DNA of 56,972 nt from an uncultured Oscillospiraceae bacterium (GCA_944385465.1 CALWXH010000005.1:1-56972), one strand, 5' to 3'. Counted from the first letter of the stretch, positions 40,522 through 49,363 are shown. The notes: generated from the sequence alone by a model not told the origin. A program made the numbers and translations.

Positions 40522-43278
40522 TCAGGCGTAAGAGGGGACGTAGGTGTAGTTGTACTGAAGGGAGAGGGGGCCCAGGGCGGGCCGGCCGCGCTCCAGGACG
40601 AGGGGGGCGCGGAGGATGGCGGCCTCCACCTCGGGCGTCTGGGGGGAGGAGCCCGCCAGGAGGGCCTGGTTGAGCACCACCCGGCCGCCGTACAGCTGGA
40701 CGTAGCGGCTGCCGCCCAGGGCGAGGGTGTCGTTCAGCTCCAGGTCGGGGAAGCGCCCCAGCAGCTCCGACTTGGACACCGCGGCGGACAGGTCGCCGGG
40801 GGCGGTGATGTAGAAGCTGTCTTCGTCAGCGGTGAGGGAGGCCGCCTCAAAGCCGGGCCACAGGCCGCCGGCGTCCAGCGATTCCCAGCCCCCGGCCCCC
40901 TGGCGGAAGACGTACAGGTTGTGCCGGGTGTAGCCGGAGTCCTGCTGGCTCGCCGGCAGGAAGAGGTACTCGTCCACCCCGTCCCCGTCCAGGTCGGCCC
41001 GGTAGGTGCGGGTGTACCCGTCCCCGAACAGGCCGGAGGCCTGGAAGGGGGTCTCCCCCTGGGGCGTGGAGAAGGTGAAGGTCTCGTTCTCAAAGAGATA
41101 GGGGTCGCCGGTGTGCCCTTGGGGGAAGCGGACGGCAAAGACCTCCCGCCAGGCGGCGGTCTCCGGGTCGAATTCCAGCCGGGTCACCGCCTGGGGCGCG
41201 CCATCTCCGCCGGAGCGGCGGAAGGTGAGCCCCCGGTCGTCGACGCTCTCCAGCGCGAGGGTGTCCGAGGGGGCGCACCCCTCCGGCAGGGGGCCCATGG
41301 TGGAGCCGGAGCGGAGCACCAGGGCGCCGTCGGGCAGGGCGTACAGGCTGGTGTCAAGGTTGGGATGGAAGGAAAGCAGGGTCAGGCTGTCCTCGTGGTA
41401 GACGGGCAGGCCGGTGTCTCCGGAGCGGCTCACCCCGTTTTCGCCGCCGGAGAGGGCGGCGGGGAGGGTGGAGAGCTGGCCGCAGGCGGGGAGCAGGGCC
41501 TCAAGATCCAGCGTGAAGAGCCCCTGGCTGTCACAGTTCAGGCGGAGCACCGCCTCCACGCCCACTCCGGCGGGGGTGCGCTCTCCCTCTCCCGGGTCGG
41601 GCTGGAACAGCAGGGGGAGCACCAGGCGCACATAGGGGACGTCCTCCCACCAGAAGAGGGTGGCGCTTTGCCAGCCGTCCTCCAGCCGGTAGGTGCCCCG
41701 GCGCTGGGCCAGCCCATCGCCGACGGTGAGGGTGACAAACTGCTGGTAGCCCAGGGAGACGGTGACCCAGGGGCTGCCCTGTTCATAGCGCAGGGCGGCG
41801 TTGGCCAGCACGTCATCCACCAGCCGGCCGCCCAGCTCCGAGTCCATGGCCAGGCGGGCGCGGGCCTCCACATCCCACTGCCCGTTTTCCCGCTCCAGCA
41901 CGGTGAGCACGCCGTGGCCTCCCGCCCCGGCGAGCTGGACACCGGTGATGGCCAGCTCCTGCGCCCCGTCCCCGTCCAGGTCGGTCAGGCGCAGGTCGGT
42001 GACGGTGTCCACCGTGGGCTCGGGCAGCTCGTACACCAAGCCGCCGTCCACCAGGTAGGCGGTGTAGGGGGAGCGGGCCTCCCGGTAGATGGCCAGGCCG
42101 TCCCCCTGGTTTTCAAAGAGCAGTTCCGCCCCATCGGGCAGGGTGGCGGAGGGTTCCGGGCTGGCGGAGGCCGGGGCGCCGTCCGTGGCGTCCGGGCCGG
42201 GCTGCTCCGCCATGGGGTCGGTGAGCAGCACCACGGCGGCGAGGATCACCACCACAACCGCCCCTGCCAGTGCCCAGAAGGCGGGTTTTTTGTAGTGGAG
42301 CACGCTTCTGATCCGGCCCCCGGCGCCGCTGTCCCCGAAGCCCAGGGGGCAGGGGGCGGGAAATTTCCGGCCGGTGGCGCAGGAGAGCAGGGCGGCGGAA
42401 TAGTCCCCCTTGTACCGCTCCCCCAGCTGGCGTAGCACGGCCTGGTCGCAGGCCGACTCCAGATCCCGGCTGAGGAGCAGGAAGGCCAGCCAGGCCAGGG
42501 GGTTGAACCAGTGCAGGGCCAGGGCCGCCCAGCAGACGGGCTTGACGATGTGGTCCAGGCGGCGCAGATGGCAGCGCTCGTGCCGGAGGACGAAAAAGCG
42601 GGTCCTGGCGGGCAGATGGGCGGGGAGATAGATCCTGGGCCGGAAGATCCCCAGCAGGAAGGGGGAGGCCAGATCCGGGTGTTCCCAGGCCCCGTCCTCT
42701 GCCCGCACCGCGTCAAAGAGGCGGCGGCGCAGCAGCAGCCAGGAAAGCAGGGCGTAGCCCAGCATGGCGGCCGCCCCCGCCAGCCACACCCCGGCCACCA
42801 GCGCCCGCCAGGGGAAGGCGGCCTGCTGTTGAGCCTGGCCGGAAGTGACCGGGCTGTCCCCGCTCTGGGGCTGCTCAGGCAGCGGGGCGACGGCGGCGGG
42901 ATCGTCCTGCCCCACGCTCTGGGCGGGATTGCCGGTCTGGGGGCCGCCCTGGGCGTCACCCGGGGCATCGGTCTGGGGGACGGCGGGGTTATTTTCCAGG
43001 ATGGGGGCGGGGGCCTGCTGCGCCCCGCTCTGGGACACGGCGGGGCGGGCTCCCTCCGCCAGGGCCTGGGGGACGGCGGAAAAGGGGCTTTGCAGGGAGA
43101 GGGGAATCAGCAGCCGGGCGAAGACGATGAGCCACAGCAGGCATACCGCCTGCCGGGGCGCCCGGCCCTTGAGAAGCAAGCGCAGGAAAAAGACGATACC
43201 GGCCACATAGGCCCCGGTGAGGCTCATCCTCCACAGAGGGGAGAGGGCGGTGAACAGCTGCTCCAGCCATGCTGACAT
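40522..43278 (-). CDS. M56 membrane metallopeptidase with large extracellular DxDGDG-repeat sensor region, second copy
   Basis: 918 residues. The N-terminal half is a BlaR1-like four-span M56 peptidase (spans at about 18-36, 46-62, 160-182 and near 360-380; zinc motif HERCH near 234-238). The C-terminal 500 residues are not a penicillin-binding domain: they contain LTDLDGDGAQELAI and YRADLDGDGVDEYLF, Asp-rich motifs of FG-GAP/VCBS-type beta-propeller repeats, and look secreted or surface-exposed. The ATG at 43278 follows AAAGGAGGG. It is the first gene of the operon M56-blaI-M56. The ligand sensed is unknown; calcium or wall fragments are possibilities only. Confidence 0.87.
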   Translation of the reverse strand: MSAWLEQLFTALSPLWRMSLTGAYVAGIVFFLRLLLKGRAPRQAVCLLWLIVFARLLIPLSLQSPFSAVPQALAEGARPAVSQSGAQQAPAPILENNPAVPQTDAPGDAQGGPQTGNPAQSVGQDDPAAVAPLPEQPQSGDSPVTSGQAQQQAAFPWRALVAGVWLAGAAAMLGYALLSWLLLRRRLFDAVRAEDGAWEHPDLASPFLLGIFRPRIYLPAHLPARTRFFVLRHERCHLRRLDHIVKPVCWAALALHWFNPLAWLAFLLLSRDLESACDQAVLRQLGERYKGDYSAALLSCATGRKFPAPCPLGFGDSGAGGRIRSVLHYKKPAFWALAGAVVVVILAAVVLLTDPMAEQPGPDATDGAPASASPEPSATLPDGAELLFENQGDGLAIYREARSPYTAYLVDGGLVYELPEPTVDTVTDLRLTDLDGDGAQELAITGVQLAGAGGHGVLTVLERENGQWDVEARARLAMDSELGGRLVDDVLANAALRYEQGSPWVTVSLGYQQFVTLTVGDGLAQRRGTYRLEDGWQSATLFWWEDVPYVRLVLPLLFQPDPGEGERTPAGVGVEAVLRLNCDSQGLFTLDLEALLPACGQLSTLPAALSGGENGVSRSGDTGLPVYHEDSLTLLSFHPNLDTSLYALPDGALVLRSGSTMGPLPEGCAPSDTLALESVDDRGLTFRRSGGDGAPQAVTRLEFDPETAAWREVFAVRFPQGHTGDPYLFENETFTFSTPQGETPFQASGLFGDGYTRTYRADLDGDGVDEYLFLPASQQDSGYTRHNLYVFRQGAGGWESLDAGGLWPGFEAASLTADEDSFYITAPGDLSAAVSKSELLGRFPDLELNDTLALGGSRYVQLYGGRVVLNQALLAGSSPQTPEVEAAILRAPLVLERGRPALGPLSLQYNYTYVPSYA

Positions 43279-43334
43279 GAAAATCCCTCCTTTGGTCCCG
43301 ATCCTGCCGGGCGATCCAGGTGTTGAGAGCTGCG

Positions 43335-43352
43335 AGTCTATGGGCATAGACT
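43335..43352 (-). promoter_or_regulatory. Operator O2 (AGTCTA-N6-TAGACT)
   Basis: Perfect six-base arms with a six-base centre, extended by one more G/C pair on each side. It lies just after the expected transcription start, before the ribosome site of the second-copy M56 gene. Same 6-6-6 geometry as O1, with centres 31 bases apart, about three DNA turns. Confidence 0.75.
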
Positions 43353-43365
43353 CCTTTACAATGAT

Positions 43366-43383
43366 AGTCTAACATGATAGACT
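43366..43383 (-). promoter_or_regulatory. Operator O1 (AGTCTA-N6-TAGACT) overlapping the -10
   Basis: Six-base inverted arms with a six-base centre. On the minus strand its distal arm, TAGACT, is the -10 hexamer itself, so occupancy would block RNA polymerase. The only DNA-binding regulator encoded in the operon is the BlaI-type protein. Confidence 0.75.
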
Positions 43384-43394
43384 GAGGCTGTCAA
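43366..43394 (-). promoter_or_regulatory. Promoter of the M56-blaI-M56 operon
   Basis: Minus-strand TTGACA (43389-43394), 17-base spacer, TAGACT (43366-43371). Nearly consensus and overlapped by O1. Confidence 0.85.
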
Positions 43395-43528
43395 TCCCGC
43401 CCTGCGCCTGGGAGATGGAAAATTTCGGCGGGAAAATTTGGCGATTTTGACGGTTTTGAAAAAAGTCCGGCCCGGGTGCAGCAATTTGCCCCCCTGGGGC
43501 GTGTATACAGTGAGAGGAGGCGGGAAGC

Positions 43529-43999
43529 GTGGAGCAGTCCAACCGGTTGGAAGCGCTTGTGACAACATATGAAAACACCCTGTTCCGCGCCGCCCTGGCC
43601 ATCCTCGCCGACCCCCACGAGGCCCAGGACGCGGTGCAGGACGCCTATGTGAAATTTCTGGAGAAGCAGCCCCAATTCCAGGACGGGGAGCACGCCAGGG
43701 CCTGGCTGCTGAAGGTGACGGCCAACGGCTGCAAAAGCCGCCTGCGCGCCCGGAAGCGCCACCCGGTGACAGAGCTGCTGGACACCTACCCCGCCCCGGA
43801 GGGGGACAGTCGGGAGCTGGTGGAGGCCATCCTGTCCCTCCCCGCCAACCAGCGGGCCGCGGTACACCTGCACTACTACGAGGGGTATTCCACCGGGGAG
43901 ATCGCGGCCATCCTGGGCCAGCGGCCGGGGACGGTGCGCTCCCATCTCAGCCGGGCCCGGGAGGCCCTGCGGACCTATCTGAAAGGAGAAGAGCCATGA
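43529..43999 (+). CDS. ECF-type RNA polymerase sigma factor
   Basis: 156 residues. Region 2 includes ILADPHEAQDAVQDAYVKFLEK (about 25-47) with the core-binding helix; region 4 ends with YEGYSTGEIAAILGQRPGTVRSHLSRAREALRTYL (about 117-151), the helix-turn-helix for the -35. GTG start at 43529 with GAGAGGAGG. It is transcribed divergently from the M56/blaI operon across about 150 bases, and its stop overlaps the next gene by ATGA, a standard sigma/anti-sigma arrangement. No clear promoter was seen, as expected if it recognises its own. Confidence 0.92.
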   Translation: MEQSNRLEALVTTYENTLFRAALAILADPHEAQDAVQDAYVKFLEKQPQFQDGEHARAWLLKVTANGCKSRLRARKRHPVTELLDTYPAPEGDSRELVEAILSLPANQRAAVHLHYYEGYSTGEIAAILGQRPGTVRSHLSRAREALRTYLKGEEP

Positions 44000-44910
44000 A
44001 ACGCTATCTGGACTATATGGACCACATCACAGTGCCGGACACCCTCCACGAGAAGCTGACCGGCCTGAAGGCCCCGGCGAAGCGGCCGGCCTGGAAACAG
44101 TACGGGGCGGCGGCCGCCGCCCTGGTGCTGGCGGTGGGGGTGGGCGCCTTTGGGTTGAGCCGGCTGGCCGGGCCCTCCGCCCCCGCCACCGGGGAGCAGA
44201 TCCCGGAGGTGGGCGGGCCGGACATCGCCCTGGAAGAGTCCGCCGGCCCCGGCGGCCAGACCCCCACCCTGGGGGGGTATGAGGTGCAGGAGGGGGAGGT
44301 GGTGTCCTACTACATGCTGCCCTATCTGGAGTACGGCACGGCGGAGATTACGGCGGACTACGCCATCGCCCTCCCGGAGGGGGTGGAGCCCCGGGAGCTG
44401 ATCCGGGAGGAGCTGCTGGCGGTGCTGGGGGGCGAGGAGTCCCTGGCCGCCCACCTGGACTGGGGGGGCTATGAGCTGACCGGCACGGCCTACGCCTGGC
44501 CGGACGGCACGGTGTGGATGCTGGATGTCTACGGCTACGCCGGGCCCCTGGATCACTTTGAGCTGCGCATCATGGAGGGGGAGCTTCCCCCCATTGACCT
44601 GCTCTATGAGGAGTCGGTGGTGAACCACTTCGGCGAGATCGAGGTGTGGGCGGACAAATATGAGGGGGAGAACAGCGTGAGCCTGCGTTCCTCCTTCCTC
44701 AGCGGCGGGTACGGCTACTGCTTTGACCTCACCGGCACGGACGAGGACCGGGCTTATATGCAAATGTCCCGGTTCGTGCGCTACGCCGGGACAGACGGCA
44801 TCCACGCCGGGGCCCTGACCGGGGGCAGCCCCACCCAGTCTGCCGCGCCCGCCCCGGAGGGAACGCAGAGTGAGGCGGGGAACACCGCCGGCTATGACCC
44901 CCAGGGGTAA
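43996..44910 (+). CDS. Membrane-anchored protein, probable anti-sigma factor
   Basis: 304 residues. A short cytoplasmic N-terminus (about 1-35: MKRYLDYMDHITVPDTLHEKLTGLKAPAKRPAWKQ) that could hold the sigma factor, one membrane span (YGAAAAALVLAVGVGAFGLSRL, about 36-57), and an extracellular domain of about 245 residues. No zinc HxxxCxxC anti-sigma motif is present. The external part is acidic and aromatic without a recognised fold. Assignment rests on the ATGA overlap with the sigma gene and the membrane topology. Confidence 0.7.
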   Translation: MKRYLDYMDHITVPDTLHEKLTGLKAPAKRPAWKQYGAAAAALVLAVGVGAFGLSRLAGPSAPATGEQIPEVGGPDIALEESAGPGGQTPTLGGYEVQEGEVVSYYMLPYLEYGTAEITADYAIALPEGVEPRELIREELLAVLGGEESLAAHLDWGGYELTGTAYAWPDGTVWMLDVYGYAGPLDHFELRIMEGELPPIDLLYEESVVNHFGEIEVWADKYEGENSVSLRSSFLSGGYGYCFDLTGTDEDRAYMQMSRFVRYAGTDGIHAGALTGGSPTQSAAPAPEGTQSEAGNTAGYDPQG

Positions 44911-44930
44911 CGGAAGAACGAAAGAGCGAC

Positions 44931-44966
44931 AAAAAATATCCCACCCGAACGGGTGGGATATTTTTG
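44931..44966. terminator. Bidirectional terminator between the anti-sigma and oxidoreductase genes
   Basis: AAATATCCCACCCG and CGGGTGGGATATTT arms with A- and T-runs on either side. It ends both converging transcripts. Confidence 0.93.
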
Positions 44967-44988
44967 TTCAAAGTCGTTCCGATGGGGG

Positions 44989-47004
44989 TTACACGATCTC
45001 CATGGCGGCCAGATAGCCGGCCCGGACGGCGTCGCCCATCTTGCCCACCTTGGCGCAGTCGCCGATGGCGTGGACGGGGATGTCCCCGGCCAGGGCCCGG
45101 ATGGACTCCAGCGCGTCGGTGTTGGGCTTCACGCCCATGGAGTAGACGCAGGTGTCGGCGGGGATGAACCGCTCCTGGCCGTCCTGCTCCACCTTCACCC
45201 CGTCGGGCTGGAAGCAGAGGCACCTGGCCCCCAGCAGCTGGTGGATGCCCCGCTCGTCCATGGTGTCCAGCAGGGCGTTGCGGTAGTAGCCGAAGGTCTC
45301 AAAGGCCATCATGGTCTGCATCTCCACCACGGTGACGTCGTGGCCCAGGGCCGCCAGGTACAGGCCCACTTCGCAGCCCACCAGGCCGCCGCCCACCAGC
45401 ACCACCCTGCGGCCCACGGCCTGGGTGTTGTGGTAGACGGACAGCGCGTCCATGGCGCCCTCGATGCCGGGGATGGGGGGGACGAAGGGGTGCCCGCCCA
45501 CCGCGGCCAGGATGACGTCGGGCCGGACCTCGTCCAGCAGCTCCCGGGTGACGGCGGTGTTCAGGCGGATGTCCGCGCCGCTCTCTTTGGCCTCCAGGAT
45601 GAGCAGGTTCTTGAAGTTGCGCAGATCCACCTTGTCCTCGTCGGTGTCGGTGAAGTTCAGGGTGCCGCCCAGCACGCCGCTCTGCTCCACCAGCACCACC
45701 TGGTGGCCCCGCTGGGCGGCGGTGATGGCCGCCTGGAGGCCGCCGGGGCCGCCGCCGGCGATGAGCACCTTCCGGCTGCCCTGGGGCTGGGGGAGTTTCT
45801 CCGGATAGAAGCGGAAGCCGGTGGCCGGGTTGATGGCGCAGCGGCCCATGGAGGCGGGGGAATAGATCTCGTCCACTTCCTCCTTGGACAGGCCCTTCTC
45901 CCACAGGGGCACGTCGGTCTTGTGCTCGCAGAAGCCTGGGTAGCACTGGAAGCAGCGCACGCACCGGCGGATGTGGTCGGCCTGGCCGTTCTTGGCCTTG
46001 TTGGGGAAGTCGGGGTCGGCAAAGCCCTGGCGGCCCAGCTCGATGAAGTCGGCCTTGCCCTCGGCCAGCACCTGCTCGCACAGCTCGGGGCTGTTGAAGC
46101 CGCCGATCACCGCCACCTTGGACTGCTTGACGGCGGCCTTGATCTTGGCGGCGAAGGGCACGTTGTAGCCGTGGGGCTCCAGGAAGGAGGTGAAGGTGTG
46201 GGTCTGGCTGCCCGCCCACTTCAGGCCGTTGGACACGTGGATGATGTCCACCTTGCCGTCGATGTACTTGCAGAACTCCACCGTGTCGTCGATGGTCATG
46301 CCGCCGGGCACGCCGTCCTCCGCGGAGAAGCGCAGCTCCAGGATCATGTCCTCGCCGATGCCCTCCCGCACCGCGTCCAGCAGCATGATGGGGAAGCGGG
46401 CCCGGTTTTCCATGCTGCCGCCGAACTCGTCGGTGCGGTGGTTGGTCCAGGGGGAGATGAACTGCTGCATGTTGAAGCCGTGGCCGCCGTGGACCAGCAC
46501 GCCGTCGAAGCCGGCCAGCTTGGCGTACCGGGAGATGTTGTAGTAGTCCCGGCAGATCTTTTCCATCATGGGCCGGTCCAGGGCCTTCACCTCCACCCCG
46601 TCCTCCCGGACATAGGCGTCGGGGCCCCAGGGGGAGTAGGGCGGGTTGTACTCCGCCCGGGCGCCCTCGTGGCAGAACTCAAAGTAGCACAGGGCGCCGT
46701 GCTTCTTGATGCGGTCGGCGTACTCCTTGATGGCCTCGAAGTCGGGGCCCTCGGGCTTGGTGAAATCGACGATGTGCTCGTAGAACAGGGCGGTGCCCTC
46801 CTCGCCGTTCACCGGATGCTCCCCGGTGGACACGGCGGCAAAACCGCCCTTGGCCCGGTTCTCCACCATACGGTAGACGTTCTCCCGCATCTCGGGGATG
46901 GTGAAGATGGAGTGGGCGAACATGGTGGGGGCGGCGATGAGGCGGTTTTTGTAGGTCTTGCCCCGGATGGTGATGGGGCTGAACACGTGGGGGAACTGAT
47001 TCAT
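44989..47004 (-). CDS. NADH:flavin oxidoreductase/2,4-dienoyl-CoA reductase family (FMN, Fe-S, FAD)
   Basis: 671 residues. The N-terminal OYE-type barrel ([29 protein letters not shown].., with [33 protein letters not shown] at about 172-205) binds FMN. A Cys-rich linker [12 protein letters not shown] plus MGRCAINP (about 340-385) should hold a [4Fe-4S] cluster. The C-terminal FAD/NAD module has [21 protein letters not shown] (about 403) and [18 protein letters not shown]. Family members reduce C=C bonds of enoates, dienoyl-CoA, bile acids or flavonoid intermediates. Cys spacing (CxxCxxC) differs from the usual CxxCxxxC. ATG at 47004 after AAAGGAG. Operon with the NTF2-like gene, divergent from lysR. 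Confidence 0.9.
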   Translation of the reverse strand: MNQFPHVFSPITIRGKTYKNRLIAAPTMFAHSIFTIPEMRENVYRMVENRAKGGFAAVSTGEHPVNGEEGTALFYEHIVDFTKPEGPDFEAIKEYADRIKKHGALCYFEFCHEGARAEYNPPYSPWGPDAYVREDGVEVKALDRPMMEKICRDYYNISRYAKLAGFDGVLVHGGHGFNMQQFISPWTNHRTDEFGGSMENRARFPIMLLDAVREGIGEDMILELRFSAEDGVPGGMTIDDTVEFCKYIDGKVDIIHVSNGLKWAGSQTHTFTSFLEPHGYNVPFAAKIKAAVKQSKVAVIGGFNSPELCEQVLAEGKADFIELGRQGFADPDFPNKAKNGQADHIRRCVRCFQCYPGFCEHKTDVPLWEKGLSKEEVDEIYSPASMGRCAINPATGFRFYPEKLPQPQGSRKVLIAGGGPGGLQAAITAAQRGHQVVLVEQSGVLGGTLNFTDTDEDKVDLRNFKNLLILEAKESGADIRLNTAVTRELLDEVRPDVILAAVGGHPFVPPIPGIEGAMDALSVYHNTQAVGRRVVLVGGGLVGCEVGLYLAALGHDVTVVEMQTMMAFETFGYYRNALLDTMDERGIHQLLGARCLCFQPDGVKVEQDGQERFIPADTCVYSMGVKPNTDALESIRALAGDIPVHAIGDCAKVGKMGDAVRAGYLAAMEIV

Positions 47005-47072
47005 GGGAATGCGCTCCTTTCTGAAAGCGGGTCGGTGGAAGGGTCGGGGCGGGCGTCCGCCCGGGGAGGCGC

Positions 47073-47441
47073 TCAGAACAGCCCGTTGCCGTGCACCGGG
47101 GTGATCTTGCCGATGTCGTGCTCCACGCTGTCCCAGTGCTCGGCCAGCTTGCCGTCCTCGATGCGGTACAGGTCGAACACCTTGTTCTCCATGCCGTTGG
47201 CCCCCATGGTGCACTTGAAGAAGACGCACACCAGGTCGCCGTCCTCTAAGATGTGCTTGATCTCCATGTGGGGCTTCATGGCCAGGAACTTCTCCGCGAA
47301 CTGGAGGAAGCCGGCCCGGCCGGTGGGGGCGGTGGGGTTGTGCTGGATGTAATCCTCCTTCATGTATTCATCCAGGTGGGACACATCCCAGCCGTTGAAC
47401 ACCTCGTCGTAGAATTTCAGCACCAGTTCTTTGTTGGTCAT
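47073..47441 (-). CDS. NTF2-like/SnoaL-like small protein
   Basis: 122 residues. Cone-shaped alpha+beta barrel family that includes SnoaL cyclases, ketosteroid isomerase and bile-acid 7-alpha-dehydratase. Visible pattern: N-terminal helix [31 protein letters not shown], then strands [43 protein letters not shown]. His and Asp residues line the likely pocket but no catalytic set is certain. The second Met (ending at 47441) has AAAGGA at better spacing than the first. First gene of the operon with the oxidoreductase, suggesting successive steps on one unsaturated substrate. Confidence 0.8.
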   Translation of the reverse strand: MTNKELVLKFYDEVFNGWDVSHLDEYMKEDYIQHNPTAPTGRAGFLQFAEKFLAMKPHMEIKHILEDGDLVCVFFKCTMGANGMENKVFDLYRIEDGKLAEHWDSVEHDIGKITPVHGNGLF

Positions 47442-47519
47442 GGGAAACGCCATCCTTTCCTTTTGTGTGGTCCGGTGTGCTGCGGGGCAGTCACCAAACG
47501 GTTAGTATCCGATACCTTC

Positions 47520-47548
47520 ATCATACCAGCCGTTGACAGGGAGGGCAA
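47520..47548 (-). promoter_or_regulatory. Promoter of the NTF2-like/oxidoreductase operon
   Basis: Minus-strand TTGCCC (47543-47548), 17-base spacer, TATGAT (47520-47525). It shares DNA with the opposing lysR promoter. Confidence 0.65.
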
Positions 47549-47561
47549 ATACTATTATATT
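47533..47561 (+). promoter_or_regulatory. Promoter of the lysR gene
   Basis: TTGACA (47533-47538), 17-base spacer, TATATT (47556-47561), 49 bases before the lysR ATG. The dyad ACTAT-N6-ATAGT (47551-47566) covers its -10 and is a candidate site for autorepression by the LysR protein. Confidence 0.75.
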
Positions 47562-47609
47562 ATAGTTGGTATTACATTTTGTTATGGCTGACGGCGAGGG
47601 GGCAGGCGG

Positions 47610-48494
47610 ATGAACTACAACAAGCTGCGCTATTTCTATGAGGTGACCAGGACGCTGAACCTGACCCGGGCGGCCCGGGACCTGTACATCAGCCAGCCCG
47701 CCCTGAGCCGGCACATGGCGGACCTGGAGGCGGATCTGGGGGTGCCCCTGCTGGTGCGCACCAACCGGAACCTGCGGCTGACCCCGGCGGGGGAGGCCCT
47801 GGCGGAGGAGTGTCGCCGGATCTTCTCCCGGGAGGAGGAGATCTACCGCCGGGTGCGGGCGGCGGCCCACAGCGAGCCCCAGGAGCTGTCCCTGGCCTTC
47901 ATGGGGGTCGGCCCCGCCTACCGCATCCCGGAGCTGGCGGCCCAGCTGCACCGCCGCTGGCCCCATGTGCGCATGCGCACCCAGCGGCTGAACTGGGATC
48001 TGGTGTACGACGCGGTGGAGACCGGCCGGGTGGACGTGGGGCTGAAGCTGTCCTCCTGTGAGAGCTATCCGGAGCACATCGGGCGGTGCGTGCTCCGGGA
48101 GGACCATGTGGCGGCGGTGCTCCCCGCCGGCCACCCCTGCGCCGGGGAGGGGGCCATCCCCCTGGAGCGGCTGCGGGACGAGCCCTTTCTGTTCCTGGAC
48201 CGGGAGGAGTCCGCCATCCCCAACCAGCACGCCCTGCGCATCTGCCGGGAGGCGGGGTTTACCCCCAACATCGTGGCCAGCTACCCCAACGTGGAGACGG
48301 TGGTGATGATGGTGCAGGCGGGGGCCGGGGTGGCGCTGCTCTCCCCCTTCGCCCCCCTGGAGGGGCTGTCCGGGGTGGTGTGCGTCCCCCTCACCGCCTC
48401 GCCGGCGGTGTCCCTGGACCTGCTGTGGCGGAAGGACAACGCCAACCCGGCCCTGCCCCTGCTGGTGGAGCAGGCGAAGGGATTTGACTGGTGA
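47610..48494 (+). CDS. LysR-family transcriptional regulator
   Basis: 294 residues. N-terminal winged helix-turn-helix (MNYNKLRYFYEVTRTLNLTRAARDLYISQPALSRHMADLEADLGVPLLVRTNRNLRLTPAGE, about 1-63), a linker helix, and the two-lobed effector-binding domain (about 90-290). Divergent from the NTF2-like/oxidoreductase operon over 168 bases with overlapping promoters, the classical arrangement in which a LysR protein represses itself and activates the neighbouring catabolic operon when its ligand is present. Ligand is unknown. Confidence 0.93.
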   Translation: MNYNKLRYFYEVTRTLNLTRAARDLYISQPALSRHMADLEADLGVPLLVRTNRNLRLTPAGEALAEECRRIFSREEEIYRRVRAAAHSEPQELSLAFMGVGPAYRIPELAAQLHRRWPHVRMRTQRLNWDLVYDAVETGRVDVGLKLSSCESYPEHIGRCVLREDHVAAVLPAGHPCAGEGAIPLERLRDEPFLFLDREESAIPNQHALRICREAGFTPNIVASYPNVETVVMMVQAGAGVALLSPFAPLEGLSGVVCVPLTASPAVSLDLLWRKDNANPALPLLVEQAKGFDW

Positions 48495-48530
48495 GGCGGG
48501 GGAGAGACCCGCGGCTGAGAGAAAAACTGT

Positions 48531-48561
48531 GCGCCGGAAGAGGCTCTGCCTCTTCCGGCGC
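48531..48561. terminator. Terminator between lysR and truA
   Basis: 13-base arms GCGCCGGAAGAGG and CCTCTTCCGGCGC around a short loop. On the minus strand ACAGTTTTTC follows (for truA); on the plus strand GGTTTC follows (for lysR). Confidence 0.88.
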
Positions 48562-48565
48562 GGTT

Positions 48566-49303
48566 TCATTCATATTCCACCTCCACCAGCACCAGGCCCT
48601 GGGCGGGGGCGGTGGGGCCGGCGGTGGAGCGGTCTTTTGCCGATAGGATGGCGGCCATCTCCTCCGGGGGGCGCTTGCCCAGCCCCACCTCCAGCAGGGT
48701 GCCGGTGAGGATGCGCACCATGTGGTAGAGGAAGCCGTCCCCCCGGAAGGTGAGGGACAGGTCGGCCCCCCGGCGGTCAAACTCGATGGAGCGGACGGTG
48801 CGCACCGTGGACTTCTTGAAGCGCCGGTTGGCGCAGAAGGAGCGGAAGTCGTGGGTTCCGGTGAGCAGGGCGGCGGCCCGCTCCATGGCGGCCAGGTCCA
48901 GAGGTTCCTCCACCCGGTACTGGTACTTGCGCCGGAACACGTCGGGCACGGGGCCCAGCCGCAGCTGGTAGCGGTACATCTTGCCCAGGGCGGACAGCCG
49001 GGCGTGGAACCGGGGGGGCGCCTCCTCCACGGCGGTGACGGCGATGTCCTCGGGCAGGTAGCGGTTGAGATGGTCCATCACCTGCCCCGGGGTGAGGCCG
49101 TGGGGGAGCTGTACGCTGGCCGCCTGGCCCAGGGCGTGGACCCCGGCGTCGGTGCGCCCCGCCCCGTGGAGCTCCACCGGGGCCTGGGTCAGCCGGGACA
49201 GGACGGCCTCCACCTTGCCCTGGATGGTGTTGGCGGTGTTGCCCTGGCGCTGCCAGCCGTCATACCGGCTGCCGTCGTATTGGAGAGTGAGCTTGTAGTT
49301 CAC
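48566..49303 (-). CDS. truA: tRNA pseudouridine(38-40) synthase
   Basis: 245 residues, normal length. Modifies U38-U40 in the tRNA anticodon arm. The catalytic Asp is in GAGRTDAGVHALGQ (about residue 52); the start NYKLTLQYDGSRYDGWQRQ and the later FRSFCANRRFKKSTVRTVRSIEF and GDGFLYHMVRILTGTLLEVG are TruA hallmarks. Single-gene unit with the lysR-side terminator at its end and the upstream lipoprotein gene ended by its own terminator. Confidence 0.96.
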   Translation of the reverse strand: MNYKLTLQYDGSRYDGWQRQGNTANTIQGKVEAVLSRLTQAPVELHGAGRTDAGVHALGQAASVQLPHGLTPGQVMDHLNRYLPEDIAVTAVEEAPPRFHARLSALGKMYRYQLRLGPVPDVFRRKYQYRVEEPLDLAAMERAAALLTGTHDFRSFCANRRFKKSTVRTVRSIEFDRRGADLSLTFRGDGFLYHMVRILTGTLLEVGLGKRPPEEMAAILSAKDRSTAGPTAPAQGLVLVEVEYE

Positions 49304-49363
49304 GCTGGACGCCTCCCTGGAAAAGCTGTCTTTAGTGTACCGGGTTTGGAGGAGAAAAGCAAG

